The notes beneath the pieces are model-generated. The model was not told the DNA's origin, ran no database searches, and saw nothing but the letters and a program-made list of their open reading frames with translations. Below are positions 17,853 through 26,659 of a DNA stretch of 64,000 bases, piece by piece. This DNA is from Roseovarius carneus. Its GTDB lineage: Bacteria > Pseudomonadota > Alphaproteobacteria > Rhodobacterales > Rhodobacteraceae. The first letter of the stretch is position 1, and every line of letters starts with the position of its first letter. The stretch is from assembly GCF_020141465.1 (NCBI RefSeq), contig NZ_JAHSPD010000001.1:1222374-1286373 (forward strand). Reading direction: 5' to 3'. The position numbers were made by a program, and so were the translations under genes.

Positions 17853-19040
17853 TTAGAACCCCGCGCGGCCAAAGCTGCTGGGCGCTTGCTCCAAAATGAC
17901 CAGCTTTTTGTCGCGGACCGAGGCGATGGCGAGGCCGCGTTCGTTCGTGCCATCCGGGCGCAGGCGGAAGACGCCATCGACGCCTTGGAACCCGGCCGAT
18001 TGTGTGAGGCCCTCGCGGCTCAGAGCATCGCCCTGACCGGATTTGGCCAGTGCGCCGATTGCTGCAATGCCGTCATAGGCAAGGCCCGCGATTGCATGGG
18101 GCGCGTTGCCGTTTGCCTCTTGGAAACGGGCCGCAAAACGGGCGGAGCGGTTCGGATCAGGCATGGCGAACCAGCCGTTCTGCACACCGGGCAGGTCCAG
18201 CGTCTGGGCCGGTTTGTCCCAGCGTGAGAGGCCGATATACTGCATGTTGGCCGGGTCCAGCCCGGTCTCAGGCAGCATTTGTGAGAAAAGCGGCAGCGCG
18301 CCTGCGGTATTGGCGGTCATGAAAATCGCGTCCGTATTGGTGCTGCGCGCGGTGGCCGCGATTTGGGGCACGACGGCAACGACACCCTGCTGGCTGAATT
18401 CATACGCAATGGTGCCGACCAGCGTGCCGCCTGCGGTAGCGGTGGCTTTCTGAATGGCTTGTTTACCAAGCTCGCCTGAGAGGTTGTTGGAATGCACCGC
18501 GAGGATGCGGCGCTTGCCCTGCTGAACGGCGTATTTTGCAAGGCGGTCAGCGGTGTTGTCGAAGGTTTGTCCCAGCACAAAGAGGTTGCCCCCCGCGATG
18601 CTTGCATTATTGGAAAACGCCAGCACATTGATGTTTTTGGGTGCCATCGCCACGGCCACGGCATTGGCCGATTCGGCGTGAAGCGGGCCTAGGATGATCT
18701 TGGCACCATCGGCGGCGGCATTCAGGGCGGCTTGCTGTGCCTGACCTGCCTGACCTGCCGTGCCATAGACCCGCAGGTCGATCCGAACACCCTGAAGATC
18801 TGCCACGGCAAGGCGTGCTGCGTTCTCAAGATCCCGCGCCAAAGCAGCCTCCTGTGCGCTGGAGGACCCATGCGGGACCAGCAGGGCAACGGCCACAGGT
18901 GCACCGGGATCAATGCTCTGCCCGGAATTACCGCCACTGCCACCGAGGCTCGCGGGCTGACAGGCGGCCACAATCAGAACAGTGCACAGAGCGGCCAAAC
19001 GGCGCATCGCCTTGCGGGCAGACGAGAAAACAGCAAACAT
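17853..19040 (-). CDS. Penicillin-binding protein activator, LpoA-like lipoprotein
   Basis: 395 aa. The signal sequence ends in LIVAAC, a lipobox, so the mature protein is a lipid-anchored periplasmic or outer-membrane protein. The remainder is a type I periplasmic-binding fold (VALLVPHGSSSAQEAALARD, IILGPLHAESANAVA, MTANTAGALPLFSQML, IAGLAYDGIAAIGAL) as in the LpoA family that stimulates PBP1A. The ATG at 19040 has GAAAGG upstream and begins right before the signal peptide; a longer reading reaches 19106. It is divergent from rsmI and lies in the same orientation and the same reading frame as glnD downstream. Confidence 0.8.
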   Translation of the reverse strand: MFAVFSSARKAMRRLAALCTVLIVAACQPASLGGSGGNSGQSIDPGAPVAVALLVPHGSSSAQEAALARDLENAARLAVADLQGVRIDLRVYGTAGQAGQAQQAALNAAADGAKIILGPLHAESANAVAVAMAPKNINVLAFSNNASIAGGNLFVLGQTFDNTADRLAKYAVQQGKRRILAVHSNNLSGELGKQAIQKATATAGGTLVGTIAYEFSQQGVVAVVPQIAATARSTNTDAIFMTANTAGALPLFSQMLPETGLDPANMQYIGLSRWDKPAQTLDLPGVQNGWFAMPDPNRSARFAARFQEANGNAPHAIAGLAYDGIAAIGALAKSGQGDALSREGLTQSAGFQGVDGVFRLRPDGTNERGLAIASVRDKKLVILEQAPSSFGRAGF

Positions 19041-19129
19041 GGGGAACCTTTCACTCGGATGACGGAAGGCGCGCAACACGGCACGCCGGACGTTGATGGC
19101 AATCATAAACGACAGACGGGGCGGGTCCA

Positions 19130-19996
19130 GTGGCTATTGCGAATAAGCAGACCCTTGCGCCGGGGCTCTACCTTGTGGCGACGCCCATTGGGGCGGCACG
19201 CGACATCACGCTCCGCACGCTTGATATTCTGGCCAGCGCCGATGTGCTGGCCGCAGAAGATACGCGAAGCCTGCGCAAGCTGATGGATATCCATGGGATT
19301 GCATTGGGGGATCGGCCTCTGGTGGCCTATCATGACCACAATGGCGACCGGGCGCGCCCTCGGCTTCTGGCGGCGATGGCAGACGGAAAATCAGTGGCTT
19401 ACGCCTCGGAGGCGGGGACGCCCATGGTGGCGGATCCAGGGTTTGACCTTGCGGGGGCGGCGGTGGCTGAAGGGTATGGGCTGATCTCGGCCCCCGGGCC
19501 CTCGGCGGTGATCACGGCGTTGACTGTTGCGGGGTTGGCCACGGATAAGTTTTTGTTCGCAGGGTTTTTGCCGAACACCGCATCACAGCGGAAAACCGCG
19601 CTCAAAGCGCTCGCAGGTGTGCCCGCAACGCTTGTATTCTACGAATCGCCCAAACGGGTCGCGGCCATGCTGCGCGATGCGGCGGAGGTTCTGGGCGGCG
19701 CGCGCGAGGCGGCACTCTGCCGTGAGTTGACTAAGAAATTCGAGGAAGTGCAGCGCGGCTGCCTCAGCGAATTGGCCGCTGAGGCAGCCGCGAACCCCCG
19801 CAAAGGCGAGATGGTGGTGCTTATTGCGCGCGGCGATTCAGAAAATATTAGCGAAGATGATGTTGAAGGGATGGTGACGAGAGCGCTCGAAGAGATGTCG
19901 GTGCGTGATGCGGCGGATTATGTGGCGGCCAAGACCGGGCAGAAACGGCGCATGGTCTACCAGATTGCACTGCGGCTGGCAGGGGATGCGGAATGA
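19130..19996 (+). CDS. rsmI: 16S rRNA (cytidine-1402-2'-O)-methyltransferase
   Basis: 288 aa, SAM-dependent SPOUT-unrelated tetrapyrrole-methylase fold; it methylates the ribose of C1402 in 16S rRNA. Key segments are GLYLVATPIGAARDITLR, AAEDTRSLRKLMDIHGI, VAYHDHN, SEAGTPMVADPGFDL and GPSAVITALTVAGL. The start is GTG. Its stop overlaps the next ATG by 4 bp (rsmI-yraN), so rsmI, yraN, gshB and the esterase form one rightward run. Confidence 0.95.
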   Translation: MAIANKQTLAPGLYLVATPIGAARDITLRTLDILASADVLAAEDTRSLRKLMDIHGIALGDRPLVAYHDHNGDRARPRLLAAMADGKSVAYASEAGTPMVADPGFDLAGAAVAEGYGLISAPGPSAVITALTVAGLATDKFLFAGFLPNTASQRKTALKALAGVPATLVFYESPKRVAAMLRDAAEVLGGAREAALCRELTKKFEEVQRGCLSELAAEAAANPRKGEMVVLIARGDSENISEDDVEGMVTRALEEMSVRDAADYVAAKTGQKRRMVYQIALRLAGDAE

Positions 19997-20403
19997 AGCA
20001 CAGTGACGTTGACGATTGCGACGCGCGGCCAGTTCATGCGCGCCAGCGGGCTGGTCGGCAGGCCTATTTGTCTGGCCATGCGGCCGAGGCGCGCGCGATT
20101 GATCTCTACGTCGCACGCGGGGCCGTCTTGTTGGAAACCCGTTGGCGCGGGCAAAGCGGCGAGATCGACCTGATCTTTGAGCAAGACGGCGAGATCATTT
20201 TTGCCGAGGTGAAATCTGCACGCACTCATGAGGCCGCCATCGCCCGTCTTGGGCGCGCCCAGATGCAGCGCATTCACCGTGCGGGCTCGGAATACCTTGC
20301 GCATACGCCCAAGGGGCAGCTTTCTGATGTGCGCTTCGATCTGGTTGTGGTCGACGGGCAAGGGTGCGGTGATATCCTCGAAGGGGTGTTCTCACATTTC
20401 TGA
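19993..20403 (+). CDS. YraN family (UPF0102) putative nuclease
   Basis: 136 aa. A PD-(D/E)XK-like core is visible: ILLETRWRGQSGEIDLIFEQDGEIIFAEVKSA has the same order (G-E-I-D-L-I, then E-V-K) as the UPF0102/YraN family. A His- and Arg-rich N-terminus precedes it. The cellular role is unclear; homologues are almost always next to rsmI, as here (4-bp overlap), and a structure-specific or Holliday-junction-type nuclease role is inferred from fold only. Confidence 0.85.
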   Translation: MKHSDVDDCDARPVHARQRAGRQAYLSGHAAEARAIDLYVARGAVLLETRWRGQSGEIDLIFEQDGEIIFAEVKSARTHEAAIARLGRAQMQRIHRAGSEYLAHTPKGQLSDVRFDLVVVDGQGCGDILEGVFSHF

Positions 20404-20464
20404 ATTGCGCGCGGCTGGTGCATGGCCCATGTAGGACACCGTGTATCATCCGCGAGGACAGGCC

Positions 20465-21400
20465 ATGAAAATCGCATTCCAGATGGACCCGATCGGGCCG
20501 ATCAATATCAACGCTGACAGCACCTTCCGCCTTGCAGAAGAGGCTCAGGCCCGCGGGCATGAGCTTTTTTATTATACGCCCGACAAGTTGGCCTATGAAG
20601 AAGGGCGCGTAACGGCGCGTGGTTGGCCGCTTACGGTGCAGCGGGTCGTGGGCGATCATGCGATCTTGGGGGATGAGCAAACGGTCGATCTTGCGGAGTT
20701 CGATGTCGTCTGGCTCCGGCAGGATCCGCCGTTTGATATGTTCTATATCACCACAACGCATCTTCTGGACCGGCTCGCTCCCGGCACTTTGGTGGTAAAC
20801 GATCCGTTTTGGGTGCGCAATTTCCCAGAAAAGCTTTTGATTCTCGATTTCCCAGAGTTGATGCCCCCCACCACAATCGCGCGCGATCTGGGAACGATCC
20901 GCGCCTTCAAGGACCGCCATGGGGATGTGATCCTCAAGCCGCTTTATGGCAATGGTGGTGCGGGCGTATTCCTTCTGCGCGAGGGCGATAGCAACCTTAG
21001 CTCGTTGCACGAGATGTTCACGGGGTTCAGCCGTGAGCCCTTGATCGTGCAAAAATTCCTGCCCGAGGTGTCGGCGGGCGACAAGCGCGTCATCTTGGTG
21101 GATGGAGCCCCAGTCGGCGCTATCAATCGGGTGCCGGCCAAGGGCGAGACGCGCTCCAACATGCATGTCGGCGGGCGGCCCGAGAAAGTGGACCTGACCG
21201 AGCGGGATATGGAGATTTGCGCGGCGATTGGCCCCTTGCTTCGCGAGAAGGGGCAGGTCTTCGTCGGGATTGACGTGATCGGGAAGTATCTGACCGAAAT
21301 CAACGTGACCTCCCCCACCGGCATTCAGGAGCTTGAGCGCTTTGACGGTGTGAACATCGCTGCAAAGATCTGGGAGGCGATCGAGGCCCGCCGCGCATGA
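20465..21400 (+). CDS. gshB: Glutathione synthase
   Basis: 311 aa, standard length. An ATP-grasp ligase, it joins gamma-glutamylcysteine to glycine. Visible motifs are [19 protein letters not shown], the [19 protein letters not shown] segment, [18 protein letters not shown] glycine loop, and the Mg/ATP residues in [19 protein letters not shown]. The ATG at 20465 follows GAGG. The stop overlaps the esterase ATG by 4 bp. It follows rsmI and yraN in the same direction. Confidence 0.96.
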   Translation: MKIAFQMDPIGPININADSTFRLAEEAQARGHELFYYTPDKLAYEEGRVTARGWPLTVQRVVGDHAILGDEQTVDLAEFDVVWLRQDPPFDMFYITTTHLLDRLAPGTLVVNDPFWVRNFPEKLLILDFPELMPPTTIARDLGTIRAFKDRHGDVILKPLYGNGGAGVFLLREGDSNLSSLHEMFTGFSREPLIVQKFLPEVSAGDKRVILVDGAPVGAINRVPAKGETRSNMHVGGRPEKVDLTERDMEICAAIGPLLREKGQVFVGIDVIGKYLTEINVTSPTGIQELERFDGVNIAAKIWEAIEARRA

Positions 21401-22275
21401 GTGCCCTTTTGCGCCTTCTGAATCCCTATCTGCGCCTCACGGAAAAGACTCATATGGCGCGGGCCGCCACGCCCGCGCGGCTCCGGCGCAGTTTTGAGCG
21501 CAAGGCGCGCATGTTTTTCCATGGCCCTCGCGCGGTCCGAACGAGCATCTGGGCGGGCGAAGGTCTGGAGCTTTCGGGACCAGAGGACGGCCCCTTGATC
21601 TTCTATATCCATGGCGGCGGCTTTATCTTTGGGTCCCCTGAGACGCACCGGGCCATGGTGGCGCGGCTTTGTCATATGGCCGGGATGCGGGCCGTCTTGC
21701 CGCGCTACCGCCTGGCACCCGAGTATCCGTTTCCCGCAGCGCAGGAGGATGTGATGACGGCCTACCGCGCGGTCATGGATCATCCCGGCGGCGTCTTTTT
21801 GGGGGGCGACAGTGCGGGCGGCGCGCTTGCCCTGTCTCTTTTGGCGCAGATCACAGCGGAGGGTTTGCCGCAGCCTTTGGGCACGTTTGCGTTCTCGCCG
21901 CTCACGGATCTGAGCTATTCCGGCGCCAGTTTCACCCAAAACGCCAGCAGCGATGTGGTGCTGCCTGCGCAGCGGGCGGGTGATATGGCCGAGATGTTTT
22001 TGAGTGGCCACAGCCCGATGGACCCGCGCGCCTCACCGCTTTTTGCGCGTTTTGTCGGGGCGTCGCCCGTCTGGATGACAGTGGGAGACACCGAGATATT
22101 GCTGGACGATACGCGGCGGATGACGGCGCATTTGCGCAGCGAGGGTGTGGACGTCACGACCATAATCAAGCCTGATCACCCGCATGTCTGGCCGCTTTTT
22201 CACAATATCCTGCCCGAGGCACGCACCACGCTGGGCGAGGTGGTCGCATGGCTTACATCTCGGGCGCGCCGGTGA
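21397..22275 (+). CDS. Alpha/beta hydrolase, hormone-sensitive-lipase-type esterase
   Basis: 292 aa. The oxyanion-hole motif is HGGGF (in [11 protein letters not shown]), the nucleophile elbow GDSAGG, the acid Asp lies in [12 protein letters not shown], and the His in [11 protein letters not shown], giving a complete family IV esterase triad. It should hydrolyse short-chain carboxyl esters in the cytoplasm; the natural substrate is unknown. It is coupled to gshB by a 4-bp overlap, and its last 23 bp overlap convergently with comM. Confidence 0.88.
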   Translation: MSALLRLLNPYLRLTEKTHMARAATPARLRRSFERKARMFFHGPRAVRTSIWAGEGLELSGPEDGPLIFYIHGGGFIFGSPETHRAMVARLCHMAGMRAVLPRYRLAPEYPFPAAQEDVMTAYRAVMDHPGGVFLGGDSAGGALALSLLAQITAEGLPQPLGTFAFSPLTDLSYSGASFTQNASSDVVLPAQRAGDMAEMFLSGHSPMDPRASPLFARFVGASPVWMTVGDTEILLDDTRRMTAHLRSEGVDVTTIIKPDHPHVWPLFHNILPEARTTLGEVVAWLTSRARR

Positions 22276-23767
22276 TCCGGTAGCTGACCGCCTCGGCCAC
22301 ATGCGGGCGGCGGACCTCTGCCTCACCATCCAGATCGGCGATCGTGCGCGCCACGCGCAGCACCCGATGATAGCCGCGTGCAGACAGCCCAAAGCGTTCG
22401 GCCACCGTGTTGAGCAGATCGCGCCCTTGCGAATCCGGTGCTGCAAGCTCGCTGAGAACTTCGCCCTCCGCATCGGCATTGAGATGCATATCTGCGTGGT
22501 TCTCGAAACGGGTTTCCTGCACCGCTCGGGCACCGGCCACACGGGCCGCGATGTCGGTGGATGGCTCTCCTGAACTGGGCAGGTCCAGATCGGTATAGCT
22601 CACCGGCGGTACCTCAATGCGCAGATCAAACCGGTCCATCAAAGGTCCGCTGATCCGCCCCATATACTCCTCCCCGCAGGCGGGCGCGCGTGAGCAGGCC
22701 CGCGCCGCATCGCTGAGATACCCGCATTTGCAGGGGTTCGCGGCGGCGATCAGCATAAAGCGGCACGGATAGCGCACATGAGCGTTGGCGCGGGCAATCA
22801 TCACCTCGCCAGACTCGATAGGCTGGCGCAGGGTTTCGAGCACGTTGCGGGCAAATTCCGGCAGCTCGTCCATGAAGAGAACGCCATTATGCGCGAGGCT
22901 GATCTCGCCCGGCCCCGCGCGTCGCCCGCCACCCACCACGGCGGCCATTGAGGCGGTGTGATGCGGCGCGCGGAAAGGGCGTGCGAGGTTGATCCCGCCC
23001 TCATTGAGCAGCCCTGCGAGTGAGTGGACCATGGACGTCTCCAGCGCCTCGCGTGGGGTGAGGGGCGGTAAAAGCCCCGGCAGGCGCGCGGCGAGCATGG
23101 TTTTGCCCGATCCCGGAGGGCCCGCCATCAGCAGATGATGCCGCCCTGCGGCCGCGATCTCCAACGCGCGCTTGGCGCGCTCCTGCCCCTTCACATCGCG
23201 CAGGTCCTTGCCGCTTGTTGTGCTGTTCACCGCGCCCGGCTCGGACGGGGTCAGGGGCGCTTGCCCGGTGTAGTGGCGCACCACATCCGTGAGGGTGGCG
23301 GCGGCCAACACGCAGGTCGCCCCGACCCATGCGGCTTCCGCGCCCGAGAGCTTGGGGCACAGGAGCGTGCGGTCTTCCTCGGCGGCGGCCATGGCGGCGG
23401 GGAGCGCGCCCAAGACGGGCATCAGCGTGCCGTCGAGGGATAATTCGCCCAGAGATGTGGTCTCCTCCACCGCGTCTTTGGGGATGATGTCGAGCGCTGC
23501 AAGCAGGGCCAGCGCGATGGGCAGGTCGAAATGGCTGCCTTCCTTGGGCAAGTCCGCGGGGCTGAGATTGATCGTGATCCGTTTGGAGGGCAGGGCGATA
23601 GCCATGGAGGTGAGCGCCGTGCGCACCCGGTCGCGGGCCTCGGAGACGGCTTTGTCAGGCAGGCCCACGAGCGAGAAGGACGGCACCCCGGGTGTGACGG
23701 CGCATTGCACCTCGACCTGCCGCGCCTCGATCCCGTCGAAGGCGACCGTATAGGCACGCGCGATCAT
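22253..23767 (-). CDS. comM: YifB/ComM Mg-chelatase-like AAA+ ATPase
   Basis: 504 aa. The N-terminal Lon-like/ChlI domain (VQCAVTPGVPSFSLVGLPDKAVSEARDRV) is followed by an AAA+ Mg-chelatase module with Walker A GPPGSGKTMLA, a Walker B region (NGVLFMDELPEF) and a C-terminal domain with ARACSRAPACGEEY cysteines. ComM is a hexameric helicase that extends branch migration during natural transformation. GGAGAG lies upstream of the ATG. Two CtrA-like sites fill the 66-bp upstream gap. Confidence 0.93.
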   Translation of the reverse strand: MIARAYTVAFDGIEARQVEVQCAVTPGVPSFSLVGLPDKAVSEARDRVRTALTSMAIALPSKRITINLSPADLPKEGSHFDLPIALALLAALDIIPKDAVEETTSLGELSLDGTLMPVLGALPAAMAAAEEDRTLLCPKLSGAEAAWVGATCVLAAATLTDVVRHYTGQAPLTPSEPGAVNSTTSGKDLRDVKGQERAKRALEIAAAGRHHLLMAGPPGSGKTMLAARLPGLLPPLTPREALETSMVHSLAGLLNEGGINLARPFRAPHHTASMAAVVGGGRRAGPGEISLAHNGVLFMDELPEFARNVLETLRQPIESGEVMIARANAHVRYPCRFMLIAAANPCKCGYLSDAARACSRAPACGEEYMGRISGPLMDRFDLRIEVPPVSYTDLDLPSSGEPSTDIAARVAGARAVQETRFENHADMHLNADAEGEVLSELAAPDSQGRDLLNTVAERFGLSARGYHRVLRVARTIADLDGEAEVRRPHVAEAVSYRITGAPEM

Positions 23768-23785
23768 TGCGATTCTCTCCGTTCG

Positions 23786-23832
23786 TAAACCTTGGTTAAC
23801 GATGCGAGAGGAGTGTTTAAGAATGGTTAACG
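23786..23832 (-). promoter_or_regulatory. Tandem CtrA-like sites upstream of comM
   Basis: Read toward comM, there are two sites. The promoter-proximal one is TTAA, seven bases (CCAAGGT), TTAC, one base off the TTAA-N7-TTAAC full site. The distal one contains TTAACCAT followed by TCTTAA, an ideal half-site with a second half shifted by one base. Both lie between the GST stop codon and the comM start. Control by CtrA is inferred; comM belongs to the CtrA/competence regulon described for Rhodobacter capsulatus. Confidence 0.5.
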
Positions 23833-23833
23833 A

Positions 23834-24529
23834 TTATGCCGCCGGAGCGTCGCCGGGCCAGTGCGTGCTTTTGAGATCCATCCGGTAGCGGGCAAGCTCG
23901 GGGCCGTGGGTGAGGGCCAATGCGCGCCACCGGCGGAAAGAAGGCTCGGCCAGATGGGCGTCCACATAGGCCTGCGCGGAGGGCGAGACGTTGAGCTGAT
24001 ACCCGGCGATGCGCGCGGCCACGGGCGCATACATCGCATCCACGATGCCGTAAGCGCCGCAGAGCCACGGACCCTCCGGCGCGCAGGTGTCGCGCGCATG
24101 GTCCCAGAGCGTCTCGATACGGCGCAGCTCCGCTGTGACCGCCTCTGGGGCCGCGAAATCCGTGTAGCATTTGCGCAGGTTCATCGGGCAGGCACCGCGC
24201 AGGGCCATGAAGCCCGTGGCCATTTCGGCCGACAGAGCGCGGGCCGTTGCGCGGGCGTGAGGGGCCACAGGCCAGAGAGGCAAATCCGGGTGACGCGAGG
24301 CCAACTCCTCTGCAATGGCGAGCGTTTCGCCGATCACCGTGCCATCCGGCAGGCGCAGGGCAGGTACCGTCTTTGCGGGCGCTATTTCCGGCAGCAGTTC
24401 GGGCACCAATCCATCGTCAAAGCAGATCGTGCGCACGTCATGTGGGATTTTAAAGCGATCAAAGAGAAGCCAAGGCCGCATGGACCATGTGGAATAAGTG
24501 CGATCACCGAGAAAGAGTGTGTATGTCAT
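23834..24529 (-). CDS. Glutathione S-transferase family protein
   Basis: 231 aa. An N-terminal thioredoxin-like domain (TLFLGDRTYSTWSMRPWLLFDRF, then KTVPALRLPDGTVIGETLAI with the cis-Pro and E/S glutathione-binding pair) is followed by an all-helical C-terminal domain ending in FRRWRALALTHG. The S-T-W-S motif near the N-terminus suggests a Ser-type active site rather than Cys. The substrate is unknown. It is read leftward into comM with 66 bp between them; the upstream neighbour is the phosphatase gene, 58 bp away. Confidence 0.85.
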   Translation of the reverse strand: MTYTLFLGDRTYSTWSMRPWLLFDRFKIPHDVRTICFDDGLVPELLPEIAPAKTVPALRLPDGTVIGETLAIAEELASRHPDLPLWPVAPHARATARALSAEMATGFMALRGACPMNLRKCYTDFAAPEAVTAELRRIETLWDHARDTCAPEGPWLCGAYGIVDAMYAPVAARIAGYQLNVSPSAQAYVDAHLAEPSFRRWRALALTHGPELARYRMDLKSTHWPGDAPAA

Positions 24530-24587
24530 GGACCGAGATTAGCGGGGGACGTGTCCCGCGCAAAACGGTATTTTGTGCGGGGTGCCA

Positions 24588-25160
24588 TCACGGAACCTGA
24601 TTGATCCGCTCGGCCTGCCAGCGCCCGGCCTCATGGCACAATGTCGTGACGGAAAGATTGTCGATTTTATGTGCGAAGGCCTGATAAGCGCTTAGCCCGA
24701 GGGCATTTTGCACTTGGGTCAGGATCGCGCCGAAATGGGCGACGATGATGATCTCGCGCCCGGGATGGGCTCTGATCAGCCGCTCGGTCGCGCCTGTCAC
24801 GCGGGCGTGGATGTCATTCCAGCTTTCTCCGCCGGGGGCACTCAGATCACCCGGCTCCTCCCAGAAACGCCGCAGGCGGTCGGGCTCGACCTTCGTGTCG
24901 AATGTCTCAAGCTCCCACGCGCCAAAATGGATTTCGCGCAGGTTTGCGTCATGCGGCAAGCGGGAGCGATTGCCCGTGATGGCGTCGGCGGTGGCCACGG
25001 CGCGGCTGAGATCCGACGACACGACCAAGGCATCCTCGGGCAGGAGAGCTTCTAGCCGGGCAATCTGCGCCCGGTCGCTGAGATCGGCGGGCAGATCGGA
25101 CCAACCGACCATGGATTTGGCATGGGTCGGGCCGTGGCGGACCCATGTTATGCGGCTCAT
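24588..25160 (-). CDS. Histidine phosphatase, probably alpha-ribazole phosphatase-like
   Basis: 190 aa. The phosphohistidine motif RHGPTH is at residues 8-13, a second catalytic region is REIHFGAWELETFD, and the late His lies in IIIVAHFGAILTQ. This is the branch-1 histidine phosphatase fold. Its 4-bp overlap with the adenosylcobinamide kinase gene suggests the CobC-type role of removing phosphate from alpha-ribazole phosphate or cobalamin phosphate in the last step of B12 assembly; this is inferred from context. Confidence 0.75.
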   Translation of the reverse strand: MSRITWVRHGPTHAKSMVGWSDLPADLSDRAQIARLEALLPEDALVVSSDLSRAVATADAITGNRSRLPHDANLREIHFGAWELETFDTKVEPDRLRRFWEEPGDLSAPGGESWNDIHARVTGATERLIRAHPGREIIIVAHFGAILTQVQNALGLSAYQAFAHKIDNLSVTTLCHEAGRWQAERINQVP

Positions 25161-25678
25161 GGGAGGGTCCCTTTAAGCACTTGGGGCAGGCCCGCGATGA
25201 CCTGCACCACCAAAGCGGCCTCGGCCGCGAGGCGCTGGTTCAACGCGCCTTGGGCGTTTTGAAACCGACGGGCGAGCTTGTTATCGGGCACGACCGACAG
25301 GCCCACCTCGTTCGAGACGACCACGACCGGCGCGGCACAGGCGCCAAGTGCAGCCATCAGAGCACCCTCGGCCTGGGCCAGATCATGCTCGGCCAGGATA
25401 TGATTGCTGAGCCAAAGGGTCGCGCAATCCAGCAAGACAACATCGCCCGGTGCAGCAGCAGACAGGGCGGGGGCCAGATCGAGCGGAGCCTCATGGGTGC
25501 GCCACCCGTCGCCGCGTTGCACCAGATGTGCTGCGATCTTGGCGCGCATTTCATCGTCGAAGGCCTGCGCCGTCGCGATATAGTGCCGTGGACGGGCGGT
25601 GCGCATGACCAGCGCTTCGGCAAATGCGGATTTTCCTGAGGCAGCGCCTCCTAGAACCAAACTCAAGCGAGGCAACAT
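25157..25678 (-). CDS. cobU: Bifunctional adenosylcobinamide kinase / guanylyltransferase
   Basis: 173 aa, typical length (also called CobP). It phosphorylates adenosylcobinamide and transfers GMP to give AdoCbi-GDP. Motifs are the P-loop LVLGGAASGKSAFAE, the RPRHYIATA segment, RGDGWRTHEAPLDL carrying the guanylylated His region, LLDCATLWLSN and VVVSNEVGLSVVP. The ATG at 25678 has GGAGG just upstream; the longer reading beyond it enters the rpoH promoter. It supports the B12-dependent Ecm encoded elsewhere in the window. Confidence 0.95.
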   Translation of the reverse strand: MLPRLSLVLGGAASGKSAFAEALVMRTARPRHYIATAQAFDDEMRAKIAAHLVQRGDGWRTHEAPLDLAPALSAAAPGDVVLLDCATLWLSNHILAEHDLAQAEGALMAALGACAAPVVVVSNEVGLSVVPDNKLARRFQNAQGALNQRLAAEAALVVQVIAGLPQVLKGTLP

Positions 25679-25695
25679 TTTTTTATCCTCCTTAG

Positions 25696-25724
25696 TGATC
25701 CGCTTCGTTCGTCGTTTCGTAACA
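25696..25724 (+). promoter_or_regulatory. SigmaE (RpoE/ChrR)-type promoter for rpoHII
   Basis: TGATCC at 25696-25701, exactly 18 bases, then TAACA at 25720-25724. This matches the recalled Rhodobacter sphaeroides sigmaE consensus (TGATCC, 18-base spacer, TA-rich -10). The predicted start near 25731 leaves a leader of about 44 nt before the rpoH ATG. In R. sphaeroides rpoHII is a direct target of sigmaE in the singlet-oxygen response. Confidence 0.65.
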
Positions 25725-25774
25725 CTTGGTAAGACGACACAAAAGGTCGCTCTGCGCGGCTTCAATCTGGGGGA

Positions 25775-26659
25775 ATGACAATGCCTGTAGATACGCAACA
25801 ATCTAGCTCGATGTCACGCAAGGCCATGAAGGCCGAACTTCTCGATGCGGAAACGGAACTGAAGCTGGCCTATGCTTGGCGCGATCACCGCGACGAAGAG
25901 GCGCTTCACCGTCTGATCACCGCCTATATGCGGCTGGCGATTTCCATGGCCTCGAAATTCCGCCGTTATGGCGCGCCGATGAATGATCTGATCCAAGAGG
26001 CGGGTCTGGGCCTGATGAAGGCGGCGGACAAGTTTGATCCCGATCGCGGCGTGCGGTTTTCGACATATGCGGTCTGGTGGATTAAGGCGAGCGTGCAGGA
26101 TTACGTGATGCGCAACTGGTCGATGGTGCGCACCGGCTCCACCTCCTCGCAAAAGTCGCTTTTTTTCAATATGCGCCGCGTGCAAGCCCGGCTGGAGCGT
26201 GAGGCGATGGCACAAGGCCAAGAGCTTGACCGCTACCAGTTGCGCGAGATGATCGCGACCGAAGTGGGCGTGCCCTTGCGGGACGTGGAGATGATGGAAG
26301 GCCGGCTTTCGGGCTCGGACTTCTCGCTCAATGCCACGCAAAGCTCTGAAGATGAGGGGCGCGAGTGGATTGACGCACTGGAAGATGATGGCCCTCGTGG
26401 CGATGAGATTGTCGAGCAGGGGCATGATCAGGAAGCGCTGCGCATGTGGCTGGCTGATGCGATGGGCAAGCTGAACGAGCGCGAGCGGTTTATCGTGCGT
26501 GAGCGCAAACTGCGCGACGAGCCGCGCACGCTGGAAAGCCTCGGCAATGAGCTGAGCCTGTCCAAAGAGCGTGTGAGGCAGCTTGAGGCGGCGGCGTTTC
26601 AAAAGATGCGCAAGTCGCTGGAGGCCAAGGGTTCTGAGGTTCACAACCTTCTGGTATGA
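25775..26659 (+). CDS. rpoH2: RNA polymerase sigma factor RpoH, RpoHII type
   Basis: 294 aa. Sigma-70 region 2 (ALHRLITAYMRLAISMASKF; DLIQEAGLGLMKAADKFDP; FSTYAVWWIKASVQDYVMRNW), the RpoH box (SSQKSLFFNMRR) and region 4 HTH (TLESLGNELSLSKERVRQLE) are all present. The N-terminus (SRKAMKAELLDAETELKLAYAW) matches the second RpoH of Rhodobacter rather than the general heat-shock RpoHI. It likely directs oxidative and photo-oxidative stress genes. The ATG is at 25775, with a second ATG at 25781. The 3' end overlaps the chaN-like gene by 4 bp. Confidence 0.9.
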   Translation: MTMPVDTQQSSSMSRKAMKAELLDAETELKLAYAWRDHRDEEALHRLITAYMRLAISMASKFRRYGAPMNDLIQEAGLGLMKAADKFDPDRGVRFSTYAVWWIKASVQDYVMRNWSMVRTGSTSSQKSLFFNMRRVQARLEREAMAQGQELDRYQLREMIATEVGVPLRDVEMMEGRLSGSDFSLNATQSSEDEGREWIDALEDDGPRGDEIVEQGHDQEALRMWLADAMGKLNERERFIVRERKLRDEPRTLESLGNELSLSKERVRQLEAAAFQKMRKSLEAKGSEVHNLLV

